From: Beroe ovata
Lineage: Eukaryota > Ctenophora > Nuda > Beroida > Beroidae
Reading direction: 5' to 3'
Length of the DNA stretch: 24,071 bases
Assembly (NCBI GenBank): GCA_946803715.1
Contig: CAMPET010000051.1
Location: 281,544-305,614 of the forward strand
Shown: positions 10,087-20,345 of the stretch, piece after piece
Position numbering within the stretch: position 1 is the first letter of the stretch
Layout of the letters: each line of letters begins with the position of its first letter
The notes under the pieces: generated by a model
Seen by the model: the letters and a program-made list of their open reading frames with translations, nothing else
Told to the model about the DNA's origin: nothing
Database searches by the model: none
Program-made: the position numbers and the translations under genes

Positions 10087-10506
10087 GTGATACTGATATC
10101 TTACCATCTCAGAGCCAACAAATTGACCACGCACAACTTTTCTGGAGTGTACAACTCCGCAAAATATCCAATTTTAACAGGAGTGTTGTGGTGTTCCCAT
10201 GCCAAATTCTGCCCGACACAATTGATCACGCTGGTCGTCACAGCTCTTCCCACACACCGTGCAACGGCTAAGCGCTGTGAAGCGTACATGACCACCGTTT
10301 TCTGGATTAATCAAGCAGCGTATTTTGCACCTATAATTGTGAATCTGACGCTTCACACGACGCTGGGCGTCAGGTGGTATGGTTATAACAAAGCTCTCCA
10401 TATCGGCATGGAAACGCAGTCTCAACGCGGTACGTATAACTTAACTCCTGTTATTATTAAAATTGGAAACTTTGTTGTCCGTCTGGTTAGAAAATCGATC
10501 ATGTGA
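10087..10506. other. Stretch open on both strands, possible old exon
   Basis: The plus strand is open for 139 codons without an ATG start. The minus strand has an ATG-started frame at 10425-10174 of 83 codons that includes RCTVCGKSCDDQRDQLC, a Cys-rich cluster. Local GC is higher than in the flanks. I recognise no family on either strand. It may be a decayed exon or simply composition. I do not call a gene. Confidence 0.25.
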
Positions 10507-10550
10507 GGCTCTGCTGCGCCGGTTTTTAAATTGTGCAGTAGATGAAGGCC

Positions 10551-10592
10551 TATATAAACGGGTGCACTCCTGCTAGCGACAGCACTAGTTCA
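10551..10592 (+). promoter_or_regulatory. TATA-box core-promoter-like element
   Basis: TATATAAA at 10551-10558 is followed 41 bases on by a TTCAGCAG start-like motif around 10592. No gene is recognised directly downstream, so it may serve an unseen exon, a noncoding RNA or an old LTR. The motif is clear; the role is unknown. Confidence 0.3.
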
Positions 10593-11035
10593 GCAGTAGT
10601 GCAACTAGGTAGTTCGGAGCAAAATTATCGAGTTGCATTTTTACCTTTGTAGTAGCGCGTCGCCCGAAGTTGATTCCGATCTATCATGATTCATGATAAG
10701 CTTAAACGTATCACTATCAACATCAACGTATCAACTTGTCGATAATATTGCATTTTACTTTCTGTAACACCGTAGTAAAAGTAGTAATAGCCTCTGACCC
10801 AGAGCTACTACTTACTAGCTCAGAAGTCTGACCGATCCTAGATAAATTACAACTATCGTAGCTGAGCAGCTTACTGTATTTATAGTTACTTTTGTCTTTG
10901 ACTCACCCATTCAGGGACTTCACTGTTCGAGGAGGGAATTTCCCTCCATGTTGATTGGGTCATTGACACGGGGCTGCCCCCGCATCTCCGACCCCACTTC
11001 ATGTTCACAGGCTGAGTTGCCTGGAACGTTATGTT
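10593..11035. other. Spacer before the telomere-repeat island
   Basis: No gene seen. It contains short inverted motifs such as GAGGGAATTTCCCTC (about 10932-10946), a perfect small palindrome, and TCATGATTCATGA near 10684. Confidence 0.35.
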
Positions 11036-11080
11036 CCCTAACCCTAACCCTAACCCTAACCCTAACCCTAACCCTAACCC
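11036..11080. repeat. Interstitial telomere repeat (CCCTAA)7
   Basis: Seven uninterrupted CCCTAA units followed by CCC. This is the complement of the animal telomere repeat TTAGGG. It lies inside the scaffold with ordinary DNA on both sides, so it is interstitial rather than a chromosome end. Confidence 0.95.
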
Positions 11081-11247
11081 TTAGTAATAGTATGCTGTTA
11101 TACCCCTAGTATTATATTGTACCCCTAGTATACTGTTATACCCCTAGTATTATACTGTACCCCTAGTATTATACTGTACCCCTAGTATTATACTGTTCCC
11201 CCTATAGTATTATACTGTACCCCTAGCAGTAGCATACTGCACCCCAA
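11081..11247. repeat. 19-base minisatellite next to the telomere repeat
   Basis: About eight units based on TAGTATTATACTGTACCCC follow the CCCTAA run directly. Early and late units are more diverged, for example TAGCAGTAGCATACTGCACC. No coding potential. Confidence 0.9.
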
Positions 11248-11329
11248 GTACAACCACACGTATAATGTATATAGCCTAGCCATCTGCCTCGCATAGCCGA
11301 GGTGAGTCCGGTGGACCGGTAGTCAACCC

Positions 11330-11365
11330 AATTCAACCCGCACGGGCTGGTGCGCGGGTTGAATT
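11330..11365. repeat. Strong hairpin after the minisatellite
   Basis: AATTCAACCCGCAC (11330-11343) pairs with GTGCGCGGGTTGAATT (11350-11365) around the six-base loop GGGCTG, with a two-base bulge. A second small inverted repeat, GTCCGGTGGACC, lies just upstream. It has no U-tract and no tRNA-like features, so it is recorded as structure only. Confidence 0.7.
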
Positions 11366-11649
11366 CGGTGGTGAAAAGAAATCATATAATATACGTGCTC
11401 TTCATATGTGACCATCACGATCACGCTTTTGTGCAGGTGTGTGAGCAAATTTGTCACGTACTACGCCAAACACAGCACATGCTATGCATCTCGATAATGA
11501 TCAATGATGAGACAGTTGAACATAATATCATCAATCATGGCATTGTTATTATTCCAGGTCATAATATTATGATTCTGCCACGTTTACATGAGCTCACCGC
11601 GGCTGACCAACAGATAAACCGGTTTTGCAATCCGGTACGACCGGTTTGA
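11350..11649 (+). CDS. Hypothetical open frame, possible exon
   Basis: A 99-codon open frame ending in TGA at 11649. The first in-frame ATG is at 11479, so either a shorter product starts there or the stretch is a 3' exon. A plausible acceptor, CTTTTGTGCAG, sits at about 11427-11437. The translation has alternating hydrophobic strands and polar segments: YVLFICDHHDHAFVQVCEQI, a Cys/His-containing strand-helix pattern, then CISIMIND, then GIVIIPGHNIMILPRLHEL. This looks more protein-like than most random frames here and loosely recalls an alpha/beta signalling domain, but I recognise no family. Nearby genes give no hint. Confidence is low. Confidence 0.22.
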   Translation: MRGLNSVVKRNHIIYVLFICDHHDHAFVQVCEQICHVLRQTQHMLCISIMINDETVEHNIINHGIVIIPGHNIMILPRLHELTAADQQINRFCNPVRPV

Positions 11650-13712
11650 CAGGATCCGACTTTGTTATGCGATGTGTCACGAGTCCCGCGGATTCTAGAG
11701 AATCCGTCACATACCAGATTCAATTATCTATAGCGCGGCTATTCAGCTACAAGTGAGAAGCTGTGCAAAATGTGCAGGGCTCATTATGAAATTGTGTCGC
11801 ATAATGCCTCATATGAATATTCGACACGTACCCAGCGTTCTCATAACTAAAGTAAAGCTCATCACTCATGATATGAAGCCTCTGAGTTTATGGCCTCTTC
11901 ATTTCACCACGGCCTGTAAACAGACTGTAGGCATGTGAGCAGGTGAGCTGTAGAATCATCGACTGGCCTGAGTTGACGGGAATTTTCAAGACATTCGGCC
12001 AATATGCGTGTTACACGTAGATAATAGATATGTGCATTAATCAGGTTCAACTAATTTCATACAATGGAACACATGACATTACGGCCCATGTCTCATATGG
12101 GCTGTACGTCTAATTGAGTGAGAAATGTCAAACATGCGTCACACATGGCAATTGTTACATTGATGGGGGGAATTATCTGCTTCTGACAACTGAACATAAC
12201 TGAAAAACGCACTTTGATTTATTCCAATTCTAGTTCACTGTCCCGGCTCTGCAAAATTCAACTATACATCAGACATCTGCAATTCATTTGAATCCTCCAT
12301 CATGTCCCAAGGAAGAATAATGTAGCAACTGCGGGATCGATGTTTTGATGATTTAGGAGTAAAGTACCTGTTATATAGTAGCAAAGCGAAAACTATCATT
12401 TTATTAGTCTTTTACAGATGATCGTCTTGATCGATAGAATTGATAAAGGAGTCAATTTTGATGGAATGGGGCAAACATATTCTTTAGTTGACCTAGGTAT
12501 TTCCGTTAACGGTGTTTGCTCCATATTGCCTCAAACTCAAACTCGGATAATTGTTGTTGCATTTCTCCCCTCTAATCCAAAACCTCTTGTCCACTAGAAA
12601 GAGTTAAAAATATCTGAAATCTAAGATTTTTTACTTATAAAGTGTATTTAATCGAAGTTCTTCATGCCAGAAACTGAGGTCTGTTTAACTTGAAAGCATC
12701 CTCACCCGAGGAAATTGTTAAAATGAAAATCCTTGCTAATTTTGTTTCACATTTCACAGCTAAATTTGGCCATCAAACCGAATTGCATTGAACTTCAATC
12801 ATCACCACTAAACATAACCGCCCAGTTACGGCCGGTTACCGTGAATTTTGTAAGAGAAGAGGAAAGGAGGAAAAATCTCGGCAGCTGCCAATACGGAAAA
12901 TACCATCATCACATGAGTGTTGTCATAGCCCAGAATATTCGGGAAGAATAACTCGTAGCATGTAGCGATAGCTGTAGTTGCCAAATCCCTCCAATTAGCA
13001 TAATATTTGCATTTTACTGACTAATTAGATACACATTGCTCCTCCAATCCTGTGATGATCTGCTATAATTATTCCTTATAGCAACCAACACGGCTATTAT
13101 AGATGTGAAGGAGAAGCATTTCAGACCGTGAGCTGGTCATGATGTCAATACGGCAGCGCGAGACTCCCCGCTAATAACGAGAAGATGGAATGTCTCATAA
13201 AACCGGATTGCCACTCAGGGAAAACCGGTTTTTCCGCTTTTACAAACCGGTTTTACAACGGCAGGAAAGCATTTATAGGAGAGCGGAGTCTGAGTAGACT
13301 TCATTATATTTCGTTTCCACGCAACTGTGATGGGTCTCTCTGAGTAACGGCTTACTACGAGAATGCTATCCTCGCATTTGAGACTCGGAGTCAGGGCATC
13401 AACATGAATACAAATTCGTGAAGATGTATAGAAATTGGCCCTGATCAATGTGTGTTGGACGTTCATTTCATACAGCAAAATACAGCAAAACATAGTCATC
13501 AGCATGATCACTAAATCAGGGGTCGAAATTTTTAGCAAAAGTACCTTAAGGATTGAGAATTGCTCATTTGGAGAGCAATCGTTTAACATAAAAGCATAAA
13601 AGACTTCGTATTGCCGTCATCACAATATGATAGCTACTTATGATAGCTACTGTCTTATCAAAACATTATTTATATAGTGCGTGACTATCACAATATTTCT
13701 GTATATTCTATA
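11650..13712. other. Intergenic between the paralogues
   Basis: About 2 kb of AT-rich DNA with no recognisable gene. Open frames at 11753-11938, 12733-12951 and, on the minus strand, 13589-13215 show no known domain. The last is 124 codons with a true ATG and one hydrophobic stretch near residues 17-40, so it is the least unlikely. The palindrome AAAACCGGTTTT and variants occur three times around 13197-13258. Confidence 0.35.
13671..13676 (+). promoter_or_regulatory. Possible TATA box of gene B
   Basis: TATATA, in the context ATTATTTATATAGTGC, lies 42 bases before the chosen ATG at 13713. This would give a very short 5' leader. The alternative is an upstream noncoding first exon. Position and motif only. 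Confidence 0.25.
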
Positions 13713-15558
13713 ATGAAACATATTGCTCTAGGAATTCTAGGAATGCAGCAAGCGGCTATCAAGACAGCCACTGTTCAATCATGGAGGAAAATACTGATGT
13801 GCAGACCCGCCCATTTTGATGTTATTCATATGGTGAGACATGAAGTACTTCACACACCTCATCTGGCTGACCCTCATGACAGCCCACTTGGATAGTGCGG
13901 CCGAATACATACTGACATTGAACTGATATACTCTTTGCCTGCAGGGTCACAACGCGTACATGACCATGGAGACACCAGTCGACAAAGTTGTCGCCATGGA
14001 GCAATGGAAGCAGCTGAAGACAACCTTCCAGAGTCTGGGAACTGATGTAAGTTTCAAGGGTGTGTCAAGATCAGAGGGACTTGGGTGTGTCATGTGTAGA
14101 ACATGGGTGTGTCATGTGTAGAACATGGATGTGACATGGGTGTAGGACATGGACGTGACATGGGTGTAGGACATGCGTGTAGGACATGGGTGTGACATGG
14201 GTGTGACATGGGTGTGTCNGGTGTGTCATGGGTGTAGAACATGGGTGTAGAACATGGGTGTGTCATGTGTAGAACATGGGTGTGTCATGTGTAGAACATG
14301 GGTGTGGCATGGGTGTGGCAAGGTCGGTATAAAAGGGTGTGGTAAGGGTGTGGTATACGTCTTGCAGACGGATCCTATGACCCATTCATCCTTCAGGTAG
14401 AGGTTATCGAGAACTCCAAAGACCTTGTGGATCAGGTGTTCTGTGCCAACTGTGCACTTGTTTGGAACGGTAAGGCCCTGATTTCCAGCATGGCAAACGA
14501 ACCAAGACGGGCAGAGACTGAACCAACGATCAAATGGTTCAAGAGCCGGGGCTTTGAGGTGAGCTGGCACATACACGTAATGTGTGCAATATTAGGTTCT
14601 TTTCCCCTCTTGAGTTAGGTAGTACATATGACACAGAATTGTAAAGATGAAGATACTTTAACAAATCATGAGTCTCATTGGATACGACTCCAGGTTTACG
14701 ACTCACGACCTCATGGCATTGCCCTTGAAGGGTGTGGCGACTTCGCTTACAATTTCGACAGAAAGCACGCCTATCTCGGATACGGTTTCAGGTAAGCTGG
14801 CTCCTGCATCATGTCGTGTAGGTACTGATGATCCCGACTGATGATCATGATGTTTGTGATCTGTGACTAATATATCTGGTCATAACCTGGTTAACATTGT
14901 ACATCAGAACTGACGAACGGGCATACGATCTTGTGAAGAGTGTAATCGATTTCGGGGATACACAGTTCCACAGACTGAGACTGGTCAATGAGCTGTGCTA
15001 CCACCTGGACACGGCCATGCTCAACCTGTCTCGCGGCCACGCCCTTCTCTATGCCCCTGCTTTCGATGAGGAGTCACTCAATCTGATCAAGTTAGTAACA
15101 AGTTACTGTTATCAGTTGCTATGTATCTTCACACACATCTTGTGTAACGATCAATGATCATATCTGTACTGATAAGTGATTGCTGCCTTTTCTATCAAAT
15201 CTGTCACCATCACAGGGCGATAAACGGACCTGAGAACGTCATCGAGATAACAAAGGAAGATTGTGTAGAAAACATGGTACCCAATGCCATACCCGTGCAA
15301 GGTAATCATCACTCATCACGTCATCATCAGTGATACCGAGTATCGACCCTATATTATAGCACTCCACACATACTATGTTTAACACCTATTATAACACCCG
15401 CAGACGGTGACAGACACTTCATCGTGTGTATGGGAATGTCAGAGGAGCTATACAACAAGCTCACCCGACTAGGATACGAGATAGTGGTGACCCCTTACCA
15501 AGAGTTCAGAAAGAGTGGAGGCAGCATCCGATGCTCAGTCCTCGACATCGGGATTTAG
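13713..15558 (+). CDS. DDAH/arginine-deiminase-like amidinotransferase-fold hydrolase (gene B)
   Basis: Seven exons join in frame: 13713-13832, 13945-14046, 14397-14558, 14694-14791, 14908-15090, 15216-15301 and 15404-15558 (TAG), 906 bases, 301 residues. All introns are GT-AG. Landmarks in order are RKILMCRPAHFDVIHM near residues 25-40, VDQVFCANCALV near 85-96, NEPRR, the acidic motif LEGCGDF near 139-145, GYGFRTDERA, LCYHLDTAM with the catalytic-type His near 190, APAFDEES, and SGGSIRCSVLDIG with the nucleophile-type Cys near 294. These are the conserved blocks of COG1834-type DDAH / arginine-deiminase-like hydrolases. Unlike gene A, the E-G-x-G-D motif is complete. The usual C-N-A before the last domain is P-N-A here. 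The N-terminal 24 residues are not conserved with gene A. Starts at 13713 or the Met at 13743 are possible. It is likely a cytosolic enzyme of arginine-derivative metabolism; the substrate is not deducible. No AATAAA is near the stop. Confidence 0.9.
14047..14396 (+). repeat. Minisatellite filling intron 2 of gene B
   Basis: Most of this 350-base intron is built of ACATGGGTGTG-type units (ACATGGGTGTGTCATGTGTA, ACATGGGTGTAGG and others), interrupted by an N at 14219. The true copy number is uncertain. Splice sites at both ends are intact (GTAAGT and CTTCAG). Confidence 0.85.
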
Positions 15559-16165
15559 AGGGAATTAGAGCGGTTTAGAGGGATCTAGGGAGCATTGGGA
15601 TCGAATTAGGGAATCCCATGGTCTCTAGAGTCTCGTGACAAGAACAGATCTAGCAATCACCGAGACACAGACCAATAATCTGAAATAGATTGTGACATGT
15701 CACAATCACCGAGAGACATTGTGAAATGTCCGCTAGTCACAGAGCTGATGTGGACATGTTTGGTCCACGTCATAGGACTTTAGATTGGACATTATAGGAA
15801 CATTCTATAATTGTCCAACGTGTATGTTTTATCAAAAGATGTTATTATTTTATTGCATGCCGATGTACATATAAGCTATGTTAATTAATTAGGATTTTTA
15901 TATAATAACCTGTATTGTAATAGGGCACAATGATTGTGCATTGTGCAGGAACGTAACTATTGATAATACTATGATGCAATGATGTTTTATACGAATACTT
16001 ATGTTGATATTTTAGGTTTATTCCATTGTAATTTTATTAGCCTAATATAATAATAATATCAACTGTCATATTTCCTTGAAAATGAACCCTCTTCACTTGT
16101 GTCATGCACTGGATTAACCTGTCTGATAATTGGGTGTTGCGGGTGTTGCAGCTGGTGTTGTGTCA
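15559..16165. other. 3' region of gene B, no gene
   Basis: AT-rich. It contains a short direct repeat CAATCACCGAGA near 15654 and 15702 and inverted TGTGACATGTCACA near 15691. No canonical polyadenylation signal was found near the stop. Confidence 0.35.
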
Positions 16166-16166
16166 A

Positions 16167-16201
16167 GATCGCTGTGAGTGTGTTCTCACAACACAGCGAT
16201 C
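16167..16201. repeat. Hairpin with 10-base perfect stem
   Basis: GATCGCTGTG (16167-16176) pairs with CACAGCGATC (16192-16201). An alternative inner pairing GTGAG/CTCAC overlaps it. No gene is attached. Confidence 0.6.
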
Positions 16202-16273
16202 AACCGTACACAGGTCCTCTGCATTTTGATAGTGCAGTCTCTTATCGCTAATTAGTTGGCTATTCGCGACCTT

Positions 16274-16375
16274 GGGTAATGGGTATTCAGGGCATGATGT
16301 CCTGAATATCCAACTCGGTAATTTCTGTTGGGTATTCGAGACGTTGGGTATTCCCGACATTGGGTATTCTGGAAA
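16274..16375. repeat. GGGTATTC minisatellite
   Basis: GTTGGGTATTCGAGAC, GTTGGGTATTCCCGAC and ATTGGGTATTCTGG are three adjacent 16-base-type units at about 16327-16372. A related copy and the small palindrome TATTCAGG...CCTGAATA precede them. Confidence 0.65.
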
Positions 16376-16436
16376 TTGCGTACTCCGTACCCCAATCCGT
16401 ACCCCAGTCACCATTACCTATAATAGTAATACTCTC

Positions 16437-16936
16437 AATCTGACGGCAAGGGCGATTGAAAATCCAACTCTAATTACCGATTAATATTATAATCGATAAA
16501 TTGTCGACAAAAAATCGATTTCGAAGCGCCTAGGCGGTGATTATAATTGGGGGCATCGCGAACCGCTAAAAAACCTCCTGTTGTCGATTCTTTTTTTCTC
16601 TCCACTTTTGGATCGTTTTTCAGATGGTTGGAGTCGACAACAGTCGACGCTGGAGCGATATTATCGCTCCAGTGTCGCTTCTGCTGCAAAAAAAATACCG
16701 GTAATAATCGTCAACGAGGCGCTTCTTGCACAATCGATTTTAACCGGTTTTAAGTTATACTCAAATCGATTATTACCACCCTATGACAGAAAAATTCCTA
16801 ACCACCTTCTGCCTTTTTAGGCTGGGTGGAAAAAATGACAGGGTTTTCCCCCTAATTCCTCCTATTTTTTGTCGACAATTTATCGATTATAATCGGTAAT
16901 TAGAGTTGGATTTTCAATCGCCCTTGCCAATCTGAC
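16437..16936. mobile_element. MITE with perfect 8-base target-site duplication
   Basis: A 484-base element (16445-16928) starts GGCAAGGGCGATTGAAAATC. It ends with the reverse complement of the same sequence. The terminal inverted repeats are nearly identical for about 60 bases, apart from a small indel in the TTAATATTATAATCG part. The direct duplication AATCTGAC stands on both sides (16437-16444 and 16929-16936). An inner palindrome, CTGGAGCGATA/TATCGCTCCAG, lies near 16650-16672. There is no transposase. Eight-base duplications are made by hAT, P and Merlin transposases, and an hAT-type origin is the first guess from CAAGGGCG near the tip. Open frames inside are not genes. Confidence 0.9.
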
Positions 16937-17654
16937 TATTGTGAAAATATTGCAGCTGCGAGTCAGCTATGAGCTCTACTCTGCATTCCCCAGAATAACT
17001 TAATAAGCACCCCACAGCGAACCATGAACCATATACCCCATAACAAACCAGCTCAGTTCTTCTGAAATGGCACACGTCACACATTACATCATTTAGTACT
17101 TTGACTATGGGTGATTGTTACATTTGAATCCTGAGACATGTAACATCAAATGTTGATGCAGTTTTGTTGAATTGTGATGTACGGCCGGTTACTAGCTCAT
17201 GAAAGCAGGATCGTCATTCTTGTTGTCAAGATGTTGCAATGATAGCTGTTACAGCCTATAGATCAATGTATCAAAGGGTGCACATCATTGATATCACTGT
17301 CTGAAAATCGGGATTTTTTCGTCAGATTTTACACTAATACTATCCATTTAGTTGACCAACATCCAATTCTATGTTTTTTGTACGCTGAATCGATTCGCGC
17401 TCGATGTTTGGCCATATTTTTTCTTCCTTCAGCCGCTTTCGGCATTTAAATTACCAAATTCTCGAAATTAAACAATGATTTTGTCCTTTGAGGTCTTAGG
17501 TTCCAGGGCCAGCATGTTGGTAATTCTGAACAAACCATAGCTAATAATATACGAGTTATTACGGCACAGTTATTATGTTCAATTCAACTCGGAAATAATA
17601 GCTTCCGCTTTCACTAATTACAACCATAGATTCACTTATGTTTGCTGCACAGTG
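16937..17654. other. Intergenic, no gene seen
   Basis: AT-rich spacer without open frames of interest. ACGGCCGGTTAC at about 17179 also occurs near 12829. No other structure is supported. Confidence 0.35.
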
Positions 17655-17679
17655 CACACACACACACACACACACACAN

Positions 17680-17708
<29 letters not shown>
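17655..17708. repeat. (CA)n microsatellite with an N inside
   Basis: About 27 CA dinucleotides, with an N at 17679. Length is likely unreliable. Confidence 0.97.
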
Positions 17709-17710
<2 letters not shown>

Positions 17711-19384
17711 CTGATAACACACCATCTACATCCCACAGAAACAGGAGTCTAGTTCTACATTATCTCGTAGCAGTGGAGTTGACTGTTTCATCTCTTTTCT
17801 GCATATATATTGGTCGATTGCACATTAGAGAATAATATGAAGCTATGTATTTCCAGGAAAATGACACGATTTCTTGAGCCAACTCGGGTATAACCGGGCG
17901 TGGGAGCTCTGCGCAGCAAACTCTCCCAATGATCTATAATAGAGCAGGTCACGCTGACGCCCACATATCAGTTACTCCTCACATGAGCACTATCTATAGC
18001 TGTTCCTTGTTCAATTGCATAGCGTCCTGTTTGGTGTATGAAGTTGGCGTTAGTCAAAGACCAAACCGTCGAAAAATCTGATCTGAAAATCTGATCTGAT
18101 TTGCTCGTTGGGTATTATAGGTATCTACAGCGTTTTTCGACTGATTTCGGTACTTGAGGCCATCCCGAACAAAATTGGCTCTGATGCCAACGATGATTCG
18201 GGATTCAAATGGCATCAGCCATTAATCGGCCACGCCCTTTTTCTAGAACACAGCTGTGTGCACTGAGCAGTTACGTGAAGCAGAAACAGATTTCAAAGTT
18301 TGAAGTTGCCGTAAAAATACGCATGTGGAACTAAGGGTAGCGGCAACATTATCTGGTGATTAATAGCTAATGAGTATAATGACAAAGCCACTGTATAGTG
18401 ACCTAATTTCCTGGATATATCGAGGTGAAGGGTGTGAGAGTTAATTATCTAATTGTACCGTTATATAATGCATTGCGTGGCCTTCTTGCCTTCTCTTATT
18501 CTATAGTTTATAGTTGTGCACACTGTACAGGTAGGTACCTATAAAGCTAGAACGGTATACAGATAGTGAATTTTAGCTGTGCATGCATGTTCATATGCCA
18601 AACTGATACATTGCTCAATGTACCTATAATGTATTTTGTGGGTATACCCAGTACCCACACTATCCCTACATCGACCGTGATGAAGGCACATCAGCAGAAT
18701 GAGACCAAGCATGTGAGCATGTGTGGGCATTAGGCACGTGACACGTTTACTGCACACATGACGTATACACAATATTGTATACTACTACTTGGTGTACACT
18801 GTACAATGTACAATGTAGCTACATATTATTATTGTACTCGTAGTAGGTAACCACCTACCTAATAATCGCATAATATTGTCTTGAATTACTGCCCACTGTT
18901 TTGCATGTACCTACCCTCTCATTGCTTTATTGTGCAGGTAGGTACCTACATTATCTAAGGTACCTACGCTATCTACCTCTAAATATCACGATATCTATCA
19001 CGTCTTACTTGATAACTGATAAATCAATAGTAAGAAGATCTCCTGTCCAAATGCTGGTACAGGCATTTCCTTTCTCTACACAACAAGGTTAAGGCTGGTA
19101 GTTATAACAGAGAACAGTAACTCAGTAGCCGAATTTGAGTTGTTTAATTCGAATAATTAAGCACTGAATTACCTATAATAGCTTCCTGCCACTCCCTTTG
19201 CAATTAGTGCTATCCTACACTTTAATAATTAGCAACTTAAACACGGAATTTTGTCCCTCTAATTTCTTGATTTAGAAGTCCGACTTCAATGGAAGCTTGA
19301 CAACTACCTACTAAATATAGTAGGTCCTACCTACTCAGCTACGATACGTATCTGTTGAAAAGTCGCGCATAGTACCGACCGACG

Positions 19385-19440
19385 TGACGTCACAGTTTAT
19401 ATAGGTGGAAGTAGTAGCAGGGTACTGAGTATGTGTCAGT
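19385..19440 (+). promoter_or_regulatory. CRE + TATA + start-like module, copy 1
   Basis: TGACGTCA (19385-19392), TATATA (19398-19403) and GTCAGTGCAC (TCAGT at 19436-19440) follow each other with promoter-like spacing. The same order and spacing is kept in copy 2. No downstream coding gene is seen, so a noncoding transcript or element promoter is a guess. Confidence 0.4.
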
Positions 19441-19689
19441 GCACTTTCTGTGCATTGTCAGTTGTCGAGGTGACGCATACTGTTGACACCTAGACAATAG
19501 GTATACATCGTGAAACCAGATCATGTGGCATGTAGGTATATTGTATGTGTCTGTGTGTCTTCTTAGTTTGTTCTTGTGTGATTTCTTTTCTTTTGAGAGA
19601 TATTACCTAATTGCAGGAACGTATATTGGCTTTAGATGATACTTTAAATCATGTAGGTACCTACTTTAAACTATGTACTCTTTGAATCA

Positions 19690-20069
19690 ATGCACCATAT
19701 ACATTGTACCATGTACATTGACATGGTGCATTGTACAATGTACATTGTACAATGTACAATGCAGACTTTACCTATGCCTACAATGCAGTGACGCAGTGTG
19801 CAGTGTGCAGTTGCTATATTGTTTAGGTATGAACTATGATGATATGTATTTTGTAGGTACTTAGGTAAGGTATAGTAGGTATAGTCAAAGACCTACAAGG
19901 TATAGTAGATAGGACCGCAAATGAGAAGGATGATGAATGAAAATCTCGGAGTTACACGAATAATATCTCCAAGTATATCTTCAATGCACCATGATATTAT
20001 TGTACAATGTACAATAATCATTGAACAATGTACAATGTACAATAATCAATGTACAATGTACATTGTACA
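19690..20069. repeat. Palindromic TGTACAATG clusters, copy 1
   Basis: Two clusters (about 19697-19762 and 19996-20069) consist of alternating TGTACAATG and CATTGTACA units. Nearly every part can pair with its neighbour. A short version stands near 18794-18817. Confidence 0.8.
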
Positions 20070-20345
20070 TCACCCACGATGATTATACACGTCTTTTACA
20101 CGTCATATGTATCAGAAGATGCACACCTATCATATTACACCTTTACATAGACGTAGGTACCTAGCATTCCAAAATCCGTTGTTGTTGTTGTTAAGGTCCC
20201 TGCAAATTTTGGGTTTATTATCGACGTATTATTATTTAGGTACTTTGTATTGTATGAAATTGTAAAGAATTGTACCGTAGTTGGTCGATATCATAAGTAT
20301 GTACTTGTCTTTTCATTGTTTATAGTGCTGCTTTATGATCGCTAG

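Noticed and set aside
10503-10760. Solo LTR suggested by TGTGAGG, TATATAAA and TGTAACACC
   Set aside because: No paired ends, no target duplication and no primer-binding or coding remnants nearby.
14226-14576. 116-codon minus-strand frame with HTHPCSTHDTP repeats
   Set aside because: It is the antisense reading of the minisatellite in gene B intron 2 and of exon 3.
16547-16820. Open frames inside the MITE
   Set aside because: Overlapping short frames on both strands within a noncoding inverted-repeat element; no transposase motif.
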